DNA of 64,000 nt, taken from positions 3,067,501 to 3,131,500 of the forward strand of contig OZ029919.1 in NCBI GenBank assembly GCA_964023275.1. The letters run 5' to 3'. The notes under the pieces were generated by a model. The model did not search any database. It had not been told where the DNA came from and worked only from the letters and a program-made list of their open reading frames with translations. The stretch comes from Norana najaformis (Eukaryota > Annelida > Clitellata > Crassiclitellata > Hormogastridae). Position numbers and translations under genes: made by a program. Shown piece after piece: positions 22,335-35,987 of this stretch (within the stretch, counting starts at the first letter, position 1; every line of letters begins with the position of its first letter).

Positions 22335-24305
22335 GGCTGCAGCGGCAGACCGTTTTGTTAAGCGTCGACAAAATCAGTGTGCACACAAGCTGGTGTCGCA
22401 CCACGTCAAGGTTAGATCGTTGCTATGGAAACATTTTCTGCTTCAAACAAGGCTCCGCCCCTTATACCCGGAGGAACAATAAGAATTTCTCGATTGCTGA
22501 CTTAACGACGCCTTCGTTTCTAAGACGACGGACGGCCCGACTATTGTGCCTCGCAATTGCGTCGGATAGCACTTGCGGTTATTTACAATACCAATTCTAT
22601 CGGTTCCCTGGTCCGACGTATACGGCCTATTGAGCATCTCACGACCACAGGGGACTCCCACTCTCCTTCAACTGTCCCTCTGTGAGCCCAGGGTGCCATA
22701 GGTTCTAATTTAAGACGACCGTCGAACATGTAACCTTGTTACGAAGCTTCCTGTCTTGTGCATCGCCAGTCGCTTGCTTAATCCGAGGCGGTCCTTATAC
22801 ACCCTAGACAGTGTATGGCGCTGTTGTACAGCCCTAAAAGCCACGTCCGGTAGCATCAGACACTAGTGTGACGCCTGAAGACTCGAATATTGTTCGATAG
22901 CGACATGGACGTCGGTACAGAGCCCGGAAGGTCATGCCCGCACTAAAAAATGCGAAGAGAGGTACTTTTAAACCTCTGCTTTTGACTGGAAATGTACATT
23001 TTTGGACGGCTACTGGTTGGACTAGAAGCTTGTGAGTTCTGTTTGGAAGCTAGAAACAGTGTGGCTGAGGACCAAAGCCAGAAAAAACCTTTAAAATAAA
23101 AATCCGATGTATGACTGTACTCTGTACTCTTCTCTTTCGGCTTTTCGACCAGGACTCGCCATGAAAAATGGCTTGGACAATGATTTTGCTCAGCAGCGAC
23201 CATCGACTGATGCCTTGAGCATTATTACAGTGGCGCTATAGAAATTCTTAGATTACTAGTACGCTGCTCGCTGTTAACAGGCATTTTGTGTAATATAAGA
23301 GAGCTCTGGCCACACTTATTTTAACACTGGAGACAGGCATCGACTTCTTTTTCTCTGCTTCTGTTTTCTTAAGCGTCGTCAGCAAATTTTATTCGTCTGC
23401 TTAATATGCTCAGCAAGCGCAGATCCCTCTTCGGACCAACCGTCACTAATTGAGTTTTAAGTAGAGGGTTAATTTTTCAAATTCAATCCAGCTTCGCTGT
23501 CTAACGTGTAGACATCTGGCCTGCGTGTAGATTGTGTATGTAAGCTGTTTTAATGTGCGCTCGTTTCTGTATGTCTGTGTATAGGCGTGTGCGTAAATAT
23601 ACTAAAGGTATTATAGGCAAAGACCTGTGTAAACGATGTACTGTAGGCCTATATGCATGCATTTATTCAATCACAACTCTTGACGATACGAGATTAGTCA
23701 GTCAAGTCATGCTCGTCATCTCCTATCTTTTCTCTTTCCTAGATCCTTTCGCTTTTCACGGGATATTGTAATGTATACTTTAGTTATGAATTTTGTATCT
23801 GGAGCGAACATCGTCTGCTATTATCCGGCGCGAGAATGACGCCTTGGAAGTCTTTAGCTAAGACCTCATGGGGGAGTTTTCTTGACAAGAGCAGCCACCG
23901 TTGATTTCATTCCGTTGTTGACGATGGAAATTGTTCGCGAAGGAGAACTTCTGTCAATATTCTTCTTGTCGAGTTGAATAAAGCAGAAAATTTATCCGAA
24001 TTTGTCGTGTCCATTGTGCATTTTATGTCCCCAGAAGAAGAAGGAAATCGTGCCCCCTGTAGTCAGATTCCTGCGATATTAGGGGCCGTCGAGGTATGGA
24101 TGGATGAGCAAGCATCAGAGGGATCGCCGAGACCCCCCCTAGGAGTGCTTCCATTGTCGCTGGGAGTCGGTGGCTGCTGCGGAGTCGGAAGGAAAGGAGG
24201 CAACAGAGTTCAAAGAGCGCAGGTGAATGTGAGGAGGACGAGGGAGAAAGGAAAAAAGGAAGAACAAGAAGATTAGAATAAGAGAACAAGAAGAGGAGGA
24301 AAATT
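22335..24305. other. Anonymous DNA with one (AGATT)-family 3' end
   Basis: About 23,160-23,255 carries CGACCATCGACTGATGCCTT and GTGGCGCTATAGAAATTC, the retroposon terminus. Otherwise I see no exon with splice sites, no RNA and no strong repeat; ORFs of 60-100 codons lack recognisable domains. Confidence 0.4.
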
Positions 24306-24309
24306 GAGA

Positions 24310-24690
24310 TGGTGATATAATTATAAAATAATATAATATAATATAATATAATATAATAAATACAATATAATATAATATAATAGAATATAATATATTATAA
24401 TATAATTAATATAATATAATATATCATATCATATATCATATATATCATATATCATATATCATACATCAGAATATATCATATATATCATATCATCATATCA
24501 TATATCATCATATCATATATCATCGTATCATATCATATATCACATATATCATGTATCATCATATATCATATATCATCATATCATATATATCATCTCATCT
24601 AATCTATTGACTTCTATCGCGCTGTTATAATGTCCAAGGCATCAGTCGATGGTCGCTTCAAGTCAAAATCACAATCCAAATCAATCAGCG
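24310..24690. repeat. (TATAA)n and (ATATCAT)n array capped by a retroposon 3' end
   Basis: TATAA pentamers (24,320-24,420) give way to ATATCAT-type units (24,420-24,590). They are directly followed by an inverted (AGATT)-family terminus with TATCGCGCTGTTATAATG and GGCATCAGTCGATGGTCGCT. Confidence 0.8.
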
Positions 24691-24884
24691 ATGGCGGTGG
24701 TGATGATGAAAAGGAGGAGGGGAGGCAGAGGACGGGGAAGAGAAGAGTAAAGGCACCAGCAGCAGCAGGAAAGAAGATGACGATGAAGCTTTGTGTGTCT
24801 CGCTTTTTCCCTCTATTCCCTCGCTGGTTGTCGACCTGGAAACGGACGGCCTATGTTGACGAGAGGCCAAAGTGCATTGGGCCG

Positions 24885-25112
24885 GCCCTCCCTCCCAGCT
24901 TCCCTCCATGCTTCCCCTCTGCTTCCTTCCCTCCCTCCCTGCTTTCCTCCCTGCCTCCCCTACCTGCTTCCTTCCCTCCCTGCCTCCACCTCCCTGCTTC
25001 CTTCCCTCCTTCCCAGCTTCCCTCTCTGCCTCCCCTCCCTGCTTCCTTCCCTCCCTCCCAGCTTGCCTCCCCCTCCCTGCTTCCTTCCCTCCCTCCCAGC
25101 TTCCCTCCCTAG
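24885..25112. repeat. CCCTTCCCTGC-type polypyrimidine minisatellite
   Basis: CTTCCCTCCCTCCCAGCTTC and CCTCCCTGCTTCCTTCC alternate. The Pro/Ser/Leu ORFs on the plus strand and the Gly/Glu/Arg ORF on the minus strand are composition artefacts. Confidence 0.9.
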
Positions 25113-25615
25113 CGGCTTTGATGTTGTCCGCTGTCAGATCGATGGATCTAAATCTGGACTGAAGTCCAACAGAAGCGAAAGCAGCCAGCCCTGCGGGAGG
25201 GACGACACCCACCCACCCACTCCTCATCCCCTCTGGCCATTTTCCGGCTGGTTTCCCCATTGCGACGTTTTCGAAGCTCCGGTGTCGTCCAGCTGGGTGC
25301 GATTTTTATGAGTAGAGGAAGGAATGCGTCCTCTTGGGGTTTAGAACATCGCACCCCGGGATCCATTCTTCCCCTTCGTTATGCCCCTGTCCATAGGTCT
25401 TCCCCAATAGCTATATGGCGTTGCCATGCACGACCATGGTGCTAATGCCGCTATACCATCAGGGTATTACCACGTAGACGATCATGATGCCGGTGCCACT
25501 ACACCACAAGGGTATGACCATGTGCAACAAGCAACCTACATTCTTCCTTCTGTCTGCCTTTCTTACGGGTTTGCTGGAGGGTTTGACCCTTCCCACTGAC
25601 CTCAGGATGACCAGT
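25113..25615. other. Anonymous DNA with a short direct echo
   Basis: GCCGCTATACCATCAGGGTA and GCCACTACACCACAAGGGTA (about 25,447 and 25,494) are a decayed duplicate about 45 bp apart. No gene. Confidence 0.35.
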
Positions 25616-25619
25616 GGAC

Positions 25620-25885
25620 CCGATACATACATACATACACACATGCATACATGCATGCATACATACATACATACACATACACACATGCACACATGCATAC
25701 ATGCATACGTACATACATGCATGCATACATGCATACATACATACACCTACATACAGACATACAGACATACAGACATGGATGCATGCATACATGGATGCAT
25801 GCATACATACATACATACACATACATGCATATATGCATAGATACATGTACACATACACATGCATACATACATACTGTGCATACAA
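25620..25885. repeat. (CATA)n / (CATG)n array
   Basis: CATACATA with CATGCATG blocks. Five overlapping His-Thr-Tyr or Cys-Met-Tyr ORFs are artefacts. Confidence 0.95.
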
Positions 25886-25969
25886 ACGTCCAAAAATTGA
25901 TTATACATAAGTTTACGCAGTTGAACCCATATAAGTAATTTTCAATCGAAACTGCACCCCTTCTACCGT

Positions 25970-26285
25970 ACACCTAATTTACAAACAGCGCCTTATGTAC
26001 CCCACTGTACCCTATTCCTGATTTTTGATCGGAGCTTTGTGTATACCCCGCAGTACAGTGTACCTGATTTACAATGGGCGCCCATTGTATCCCATTATAC
26101 CCTACCTGTTATACCATCGGAGTCTTACACTGTTAATACCCCATTTAAACAGACCCAATTTCCGATCGAAGCCTTACGAACCTCATTGTATTCCACTGTA
26201 CCCTATATCTGATATATGATCTGAGCCATATGTGCCCCATTCTACCATATCTGTTTTCGGATGGGGGCCTTAATATGTACCCCAA
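25970..26285. repeat. Diverged about 50-bp tandem repeat, about 6 units
   Basis: Each unit follows the order CCC(A/C)(C/T)TGTACCC(T/C)AT, then TGAT(T/A)T..GATC(G/T)GAGC(C/T)T or a variant. Units are strongly diverged but keep their order. Confidence 0.6.
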
Positions 26286-27055
26286 AGGACCAGTTTGGCC
26301 CAGTTTCAGCCGACGTGGAATGAATGTGCTGTGCCGTCGTAATTGAATTCTGGAGAAGTCTTATTACTTCCAATTAGTTCCGTAGACCTTGTTAAACGGT
26401 GTCATGATCATGTGACACCACATCTGACATTGCTTTTAATTTCAGGGGCAATGATGACATTAGAGGACAGGAGGAGACAGACAGACAGACAGACAGACAG
26501 ACACAGACAGACACAGACAGACAGATGGAAACAGAGAGGCAACGTGAGAAGGAGAAATACAAGGAGGATGAGGAGAGAAGGAAGCAGCCGACAGAACCAG
26601 AAAATAAGTAACGTTATCGTTATGCCTTCCAAGGTTCTACATCGCAAGCACCAAAGACACAGCTCCACAACCATATGCACCGCCACCACTAGGATTACCT
26701 CTCGAATTTTCTCCTCTCTCCTCCGCGCCACTCCGAAGCCAAGCCCTCTAACGGCAATCCTCTTCCTCTACCTCCTCCTTGTCCTCCAACTCCTCTTGTT
26801 TCTCTTCTTCCTCCTCCTCCTCTGCTTCTGTATCCGCTAATCACATTTCCAAACGTCGGCGACTAGATGTCGCTATCGTCCTTGGGCCGACAAAGCCGTG
26901 GTTTCGGATCCGAGCTCTGCAGCGAAGGTGTTTTTAAACGTCTGATGCGAACTGAGAAAAATATTCGTCGCAAGAAGCAAGAAGGACGAATGGTCACGAT
27001 GCTACTGATGAACGGTGATGAGCTTCGTAATTACCTGTAGCAATTAATTATGCTA
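26286..27055. other. Anonymous DNA with a (GACA)n tract
   Basis: (GACA)n lies at about 26,474-26,525. The 165-codon ORF across it ends in a Leu/Phe-rich stretch translated from CTCCTC tracts and carries no domain. Confidence 0.45.
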
Positions 27056-27059
27056 AAGT

Positions 27060-27167
27060 TACTGTTGCTGCTGCTGCTGATGATGATGATAGTAATAATA
27101 ATAAAAAAATAGTAAAAAATAAAAATGATGATAATGATGATGATGATGATGATAATAATAATAACAC

Positions 27168-27225
<58 letters not shown>

Positions 27226-27240
27226 TAAGAATAATAATGC
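27060..27240. repeat. (ATG)n / (ATA)n trinucleotide tract
   Basis: ATGATG passes into AATAATAAT, with minus-strand poly-Leu/poly-Ser ORFs as by-products. Confidence 0.95.
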
Positions 27241-27244
27241 AATC

Positions 27245-28050
27245 CCTAATTTTTGAAATCCTAAGGGATCATACGTACCTCGGGTAAAAAATAATAATAA
27301 TTGTGGATTAAGGCTAGGTCGACGTCAACGGCCCTGGCCCACCAAAGATGTAGTTATATACAGGATGCTACTATGTACAGTGCATTCTGGTTCTGCAAAG
27401 AATGAACAAAGGAGGAAGGTGACGCTATTCATCCTTGTGACACAGCGTCGTTAAACAGAAACTTCTGCTGCTAAATTGATCATTAGCTCCACTTCATGCA
27501 CTCTTTCTGGTAGGCCGAGGTTAGCAGCTAGATGTCGCTAAACACATGATACTACTACCAATGACTAGCGTTGCCGTCGTTGTTTAGGTTTTCCCACAGT
27601 TGAACAAACAACGATGATGATACAGTTAATTGATTCTAGAGTCTGCGTGAGTTTCCATTCGGTAGGTGGTGGTAGTTATTAGCCGAATTTTGTCACACCT
27701 AATTGACGGCAATAAAATTACGAAATGTAATTACACATGTACATGTTTTTCTACAAATGTAAATGTACACGTGTTTCTATAGCGACCGTATGGTCTCGAC
27801 CCTGCTCATTTTTCAATTAACTGATGATCAATAGCAACATTTACCACTAATAATGCATATGACTAGTTTATCAAATGTAAAATAATTTGTCGCGATCTTC
27901 CGCACCATTGTCATCATCATCGTCATTATTGTCGACGAATTCATCAAAAAGTTATTATATTAAAGGGCCTTTATTAATTTAGAGCACTTATTAGAAGAAT
28001 AAGAAGAAATTTTGACAGTTTGTAGTTTCGCCCGAGACTCCCATAAACCA
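27245..28050. other. Upstream flank of NDUFAB1, with a family-3 SINE 3' end
   Basis: About 27,735-27,830 matches the family-3 SINE terminus in reverse (ACACGTGTTTCTATAGCGAC then CCTGCTCATTTTTC). No other gene recognised. Confidence 0.45.
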
Positions 28051-28054
28051 TTGC

Positions 28055-28151
28055 AAAAGTGTTTACTCACGTGATGCTAACCGCAGTGGTGTAATCTTTT
28101 CTGCTGACTTCGTTGCTTTCAACCTTGACAGAAAAATAACAAGGATAAAAC
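28055..28151 (+). promoter_or_regulatory. Putative core promoter of NDUFAB1
   Basis: No TATA box is visible. ACTCACGTGATG (E-box) lies at about 28,065, and the start codon itself sits in AAACATGGCTGCGA, a YY1-like context common at metazoan housekeeping starts. Position is inferred from the gene; the transcription start is not determined. Confidence 0.4.
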
Positions 28152-30596
<2,445 letters not shown>

Positions 30597-32862
30597 TAGC
30601 GGTCATTTTCTGTTAAAAGCTTCTTCAGAACGGATCAGAACGTTTCAGTGCAGTGTCTGACTTACTACGGCAGAGCGTTCTGATGGCGTAATCAAATTCG
30701 CTCTCGCTTTGCAAATATGGGAGACGTTTTGTGCTCAGTACAAGAAGCTTATGGTAAAGGGAGAAACATTTCTTGGATCTTACTTTTGAGTAACGTTAAT
30801 TAGTTCACTGCCACTCCTACGAGATGTTACTAAAACGATTTAAAGGCCTTAAAGGTTCAGATAAACACATCCGTGTACTTTGGTGATGGGTCACTGTTTC
30901 ACCTACATAATTAGTAGGGGTTAACGGAATTGAAATGCATTGAACTTTGCATGCAGACTTGCACCAAAAGCTACTTGGATCAAATTGTGCCAACAATTTT
31001 TGTACAAAGAGAGATGGGTGTGATTGCTACAAGCTTGTGTTCTACTTAATGGAAGATAAATATTTGAACATGAATGCTACTTCCTTTGTTGAAGGTATTT
31101 GTAGATTAGATAGAATGCTTAGGGTTAAACTGAGCGGATGCAAAGACTATAAGTACACTGGAGTCTCCTTAATATGCTACGTTAGGGAACTCATTAAGTA
31201 TTATTGGGTTCTTAACATTAACTACGAGGTAAGTTATAACGAAGCCATGTGGGTTAAAGCGCAGTCATTAAGTGCTATGCTAAAAAAGTAAGTAAGTACT
31301 GCTATAGCCATGTTTTGAACAAAAAAGCTTAGGGTTACCCAACTCTTTAAATTGAATGGATACCAGGACTGTAAGTATACTGGACTCTCCATAAAATTCT
31401 ATGTTGGGGAAGTCATTAAGTATTACTTTATAGTGAAGTCATTAAGTACTATATTACAACAAAGTCATCAAGTACTGTTATAGTGAAGTCATGTTTTGAA
31501 AATGAATTGGTTTACACTTTAATTTGATGAGAACATGTAAGAGTATGCATAGCTCCAATTTCACCAATTAGCTCCAACATGGCCAGTATAAATAAATCCA
31601 CACTGACAAACTGGTAACGGTACTAGGAGGTTTTCCAAACAAGCACTTCCCAGCTGTTTCATAAAATGTCGAGGTTTTTGCGTTAAAAACAGCTGCACAC
31701 CTTTTGGCTACTTAATAATTGTGCCAAAAACTATCACTATGAATGTGTAATGATTAAAGATTAGTATACTATGAATGACTCATATTTCAGTGGGAACATG
31801 TAAATAAACCTGCACTAAATAATGTTATATCACCAGAATTTCGAGATGCTTCTGTTCTATATCTATACAGACAAGTTTAAAATTTGACTCAGTAAGTTCA
31901 TTGTGTCCGTTGGTTATTCACTGCCCTCAGTTTTGAATTACACAATAAAAACATCTAATCATTACGATGATGCAGTTGCTAAAAACAAGGTTACAGAATA
32001 TACCCACACTACGATAGCAACACTGTTGTTAACTGGAGATAAACAAACCAAAGAAACTCAGTTACTAGCATCACAAGCAGTTTCAGTAATTGTTTATCAG
32101 CTAAGACTGCTTCAGAAAGTGAAATTATGAAAGCAAAAACAGTTCAGCTAAGACTGCTTCAGGAAGTGAAAGTATGAAAGCAAAAACCGTTCAGCTAAGA
32201 CTGCTTCAGGAAGTGAAAGTATGAAAGCAAAAACAGTTGCCATCTCCTCCGACAAAACCAGCTGCAAACATAATTCACTATAAACTGCAATACGACGTGG
32301 CAGCTACTTGCCCGTATCTCCAACTGACCGTGTGTGAATGCACATGATATATTTTTTATAAGAATAATAAATATGCTGCCATCTTTTGTGTACTGTTATC
32401 TGCCAAGGGCCTTTGACACTCTTGGTCCAGCAAATCAAGAAGGCTTTGCTCCTTATCAGAATGGGATGCATCTTGCTAAGCAAGATATTCAAAGTGTCTC
32501 CACTGCTTAAGAAAGCATTTAGTCTTAAGGACTAATATTATTGTAGAGCCTACATCACAGAAAGCTCTATATAAAAAAGTGCTGACTATTATACATGGAA
32601 ATACTTGAAAATACTAAATCTGAAACTCAAGCAAAAGTAACATCCTACCGGAAATAGTAACAAAACTCATACAAAAGTATCGCCAAGCATCTCAGTGTCT
32701 CAACTGCCTGTGAAAGCCTTCAGTCTTAAACAAAAACTTATTATACTAAAGCATATATCACAGAACACTAAAAACAACTGTATATAGTAAAAGTGTAACC
32801 TATTATGTACGGAAATACTACTAAACTCGTACAAAAGTATCACCAAGCAACACAAATAATTT
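30597..32862. other. Intergenic, between convergent NDUFAB1 and ABCA genes
   Basis: No exon recognised. It contains a diverged direct duplicate: TATAAGTACACTGGAGTCTC near 31,150 echoes GTAAGTATACTGGACTCTCC near 31,369, with GAA(C/G)TCATTAAGTATTA in both. Small ORFs at 30,947-31,291 and 31,903-32,130 have no domain. A mutual echo of AAGTATCACCAAGCA-like sequence occurs near 32,670 and 32,835. Confidence 0.5.
32098..32238. repeat. 47-bp tandem repeat, 3 units
   Basis: CAGCTAAGACTGCTTCAG(G/A)A, then AGTGAAA, ATATGAAAGCAAAAAC-like sequence and AGTT, occurs three times with one to three differences between units. Confidence 0.9.
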
Positions 32863-35800
32863 TCAACAATCTGCCATAGGTGTAGACCCGTTTTCGGCAA
32901 CTTCATGTGGACGAAACAGACCACAACATGATACACAGCCACAAAGAGTTTTGCAGGGGTGGCATCCTCTGACCTTTGACTCCTCCGGAGGCACCTGAGT
33001 TTGTGCGAAATTAATGAAGACCTGTTCGAGGGTAGTTTGGCTCACCGAGTAATCTTCGACGGCGAATCTCGTTCGTATCAACTCTACAGTGCCGAACAGG
33101 CGGCCCAGTTTCACGCACGGGTCTGTGACGTGGAAATGCAGAAGGCCCTGGTGAACATCCTTCAGAACGGATCCTGGAAAATTTGCTTCGACGAATTCCT
33201 GGATTTGTCTAATCGTGGAATCTCCTGACTGGTCGTTGCCCTTCACCTTGATCATCAGAGTGTAACCTTTGCCGAACTTGCTCTTGAGGTGTTGGGTGCT
33301 GCCCAGACATCGGAACTGCCCGTTTACCATGATTGCGATTCTTGTACATAATGCTTCACACTCTTCCATGCTTGTAAAATACAACACAGTACAGAAACAT
33401 TTGCTGTTTTTATAAATATTCCTTGTACTTTCAGCATCTACCAGCAAACTGCTGTCAGAACAGAAGCCTTGAGCTTAAAAGTCGCAAGTTTTATGTCAAA
33501 CAGATCAGTAAAATGACGGCTATTTGTTGACCTACATTCGTGTAAAGTTTATGTAATTTATTAAAGTTAACATCCTAGTGGTTTTATGTAACGCTGTTAA
33601 ATAAATAAAATACTAAAATTTGTATTTCTTTTAGTACCACTGTGAAATTGCTAAAAACTTCAGAATAAAAATGTGTCAAGTAATAAAACTTAAATATATA
33701 GCTTAGCAGACTGAAGTAAAGAGTTTGCATCCAACCTATGCGACGTAAGAACAAGCGTTCGGCCGGCATCTCGTACTCTTGCAAGAGTGTTCCATAGATG
33801 GCGTCTGGCGGTTGGATCCATTCCCGACGACGGCTCGTCGAGGAAAATGACTCGAGGTCCACCAATGAGCGCAATAGCAGTGCTCAGCTTACGCTTTGTG
33901 CCACCACTGAAAAGCGTAAACAGTTGCAGTAATCACAAACTGTGACGTAATGTATTCAAGGATCATCATCATCATCCTCAACATCATCATCAGCATCAAC
34001 ATCATATCATCATCATCTTTTCGATGTTCCATATACATATCCACATACACAGATACATACAACAATACAATGCGCGGTTGGTTATGCCGATCCCAAAATT
34101 AATTCATCTACAGAAAATAAACTCGTTATAATATGAAATCTTATTGAGGTGGTTGGTCCTATGGCTCCTGAAGACAGCATTTTAATGAATTTCTGGTGTA
34201 ACTACAGAAAGCTCCATTCTTATCAGTAATTTGTCAATTATGACTGATTTCTTTTGTTTAGTTCAACTCTGTTATGTCTTCATTTATGATGTCTGTCCCA
34301 ACAGTCATAGTTCTCCTTTCTTTCTCTTTCCTAGAAATAAAGATCCCAAGTTTAACTCAGCTTAACAACATGGTCTGACTATACTGCAACTACGTAAAAG
34401 CTGAATTCTGATGTTCTTGATCACAAGGTACTTCAAGGTAAAGTTTTCATGTCCTTGGGTTTTAGATCTAAAATTTTAGCCTCAGGAATCATTTAATCAT
34501 TGGCAGCCTTTATTTCTTTATGCTTCGTCCTCTAAGTAAATTAACACCTGTACGAGCTGAAAAATCATGCGGCCTCACCTGTATGACTTGACAAGTTTAT
34601 CCACGTATGGTCTCAGCAGAAGTGCGTCAACCAGTGTCATAATAGATGCTTCCATTGTCCGTCTGTTAAGGCCACGAAGATTAGCATACATTCGGAGCGT
34701 CTCCCATCCAGTCAGTTGTTCGATAAGAGCGTCAAACTGAGGGCAGTAGCCAATCTCGTACTGAATCTAAGTACCACACAAAATCATTCATTCACAGTCG
34801 GGTCTTCTGTAAACAGATCTTCAATCTAGAAAGTTTTCCTCACAAGGCGCTATATAAATGCGCAAATTGCAATTGTGTATATGTACATGATGCAATGTAT
34901 GTATGTATGCATGCATGTATCAACATGGTGTAAACTACTACTCTTGACTGGAATCCATTAGTGGGGCTCTGTGTGTGAAAGCCTGCCTTGCCTTGTCATC
35001 CAATTATTATTTCAATTCTTAATGAACCTTTTGTAGCTAATTAATTAACTTAAACATTGTTCAGACTAGCGTAGAGAGCACCTCTCATTAGTTGCTCTTG
35101 AATCGGCATAATGGAAATTTCTGATTAGTTACAAAATTACAATTACCTACAGGTTTAATATATTGCCTGCTGCATGTACGACTGTGTAACTGATTTAGAC
35201 AATTAAGCTAGTCACGGTAGCCCAGAGCGCTTGGCTTGTAACGCAGAAAGTACAGGTTTGACTCTCCCCTTTATTCTGTTACTGTGTATGGACCCAGAGC
35301 AAGTCCTTCACTCACAACTGCTTCGCGCCTCAGATTCAGATTTACTGACCTAGCATGCATAATAAATGCAAAATAATAATTAAAAAAATGTAAGTTGAGC
35401 AGAATCAACTTGAAAAATTGCTAGAGAAATTGTTCGAATAGAATACTTCAGAGCAGAGTCGCTCTCGTTCTTCACCTTGTCAAACTCGTTCTTTAGGTCA
35501 TGACCAAGAACGTAAGCCATTCCCCCGGATATAAACGCATCACCAGTAAGCATCTGAAATGTGGAAGTTTTGCCGGCGCCGTTTATCCCGAGAAGCCCAA
35601 AGCACTCCGCTCGTCCGATTCCAGCACAGATTCTGTCGACTGCAACAAACTGACCATATCGCTTCATCAGATCCTTAAGAATGATGGCTTCGGAGTGAGC
35701 CAGCTCAGAAAGGTGAGATTCTTTTATCCGTATCCTCTCCTTTGTGACGTCGTCATCTTCCGACGGCTGCAGCTGCTGAGGTTCTTTGTGGCGACTGTGA

Positions 35801-35987
35801 TGGATGGAGGAACTGAAAGAGGATTGGAAGAAGTAGAAGATTCTCTTGTGTGCGTTAGACTCAAGCAGAAGAAGGATACCAAAGTAGCAGCATCCCTGGG
35901 AGGCAAGAAACACCAGCATTCTTCCGATTCCGCTTGGCGCTATGCCCAGATAATTCTCATTGTAAACAATGCAGTTATTTCTACAAC
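32863..35987 (-). other. ABCA exons 16-19: second nucleotide-binding domain (NBD2) and Cys-rich tail
   Basis: Exon 16 has Walker [20 protein letters not shown]; exon 17 [20 protein letters not shown] (Q-loop); exon 18 [17 protein letters not shown] and [12 protein letters not shown]; the H-loop LTSHSMEECE spans exons 18-19. Exon 19 ends in a tail with [16 protein letters not shown], eight Cys counting the final MADC residue. Stop TGA at 32,865-32,863. The large ORFs at 33,584-33,874 (-) and 35,500-36,060 (+) are out-of-frame or antisense shadows. Confidence 0.92.

Noticed and set aside
21953-22633. 226-codon ORF as a gene
   Set aside because: The first third is a trinucleotide repeat, and the rest is a dispersed repeat whose other copy at 3,262-3,480 does not keep the frame.
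24630-25260. 160- and 191-codon ORFs, Pro/Leu-rich (+) and Gly/Glu/Arg-rich (-)
   Set aside because: Both are complementary readings of a polypyrimidine minisatellite. No domain recognised.
33584-33874. 96-codon ORF (-) as an exon
   Set aside because: It overlaps ABCA exon 18 in a different frame. The frame that reads SGGTKRKLS and [10 protein letters not shown] is the real one.
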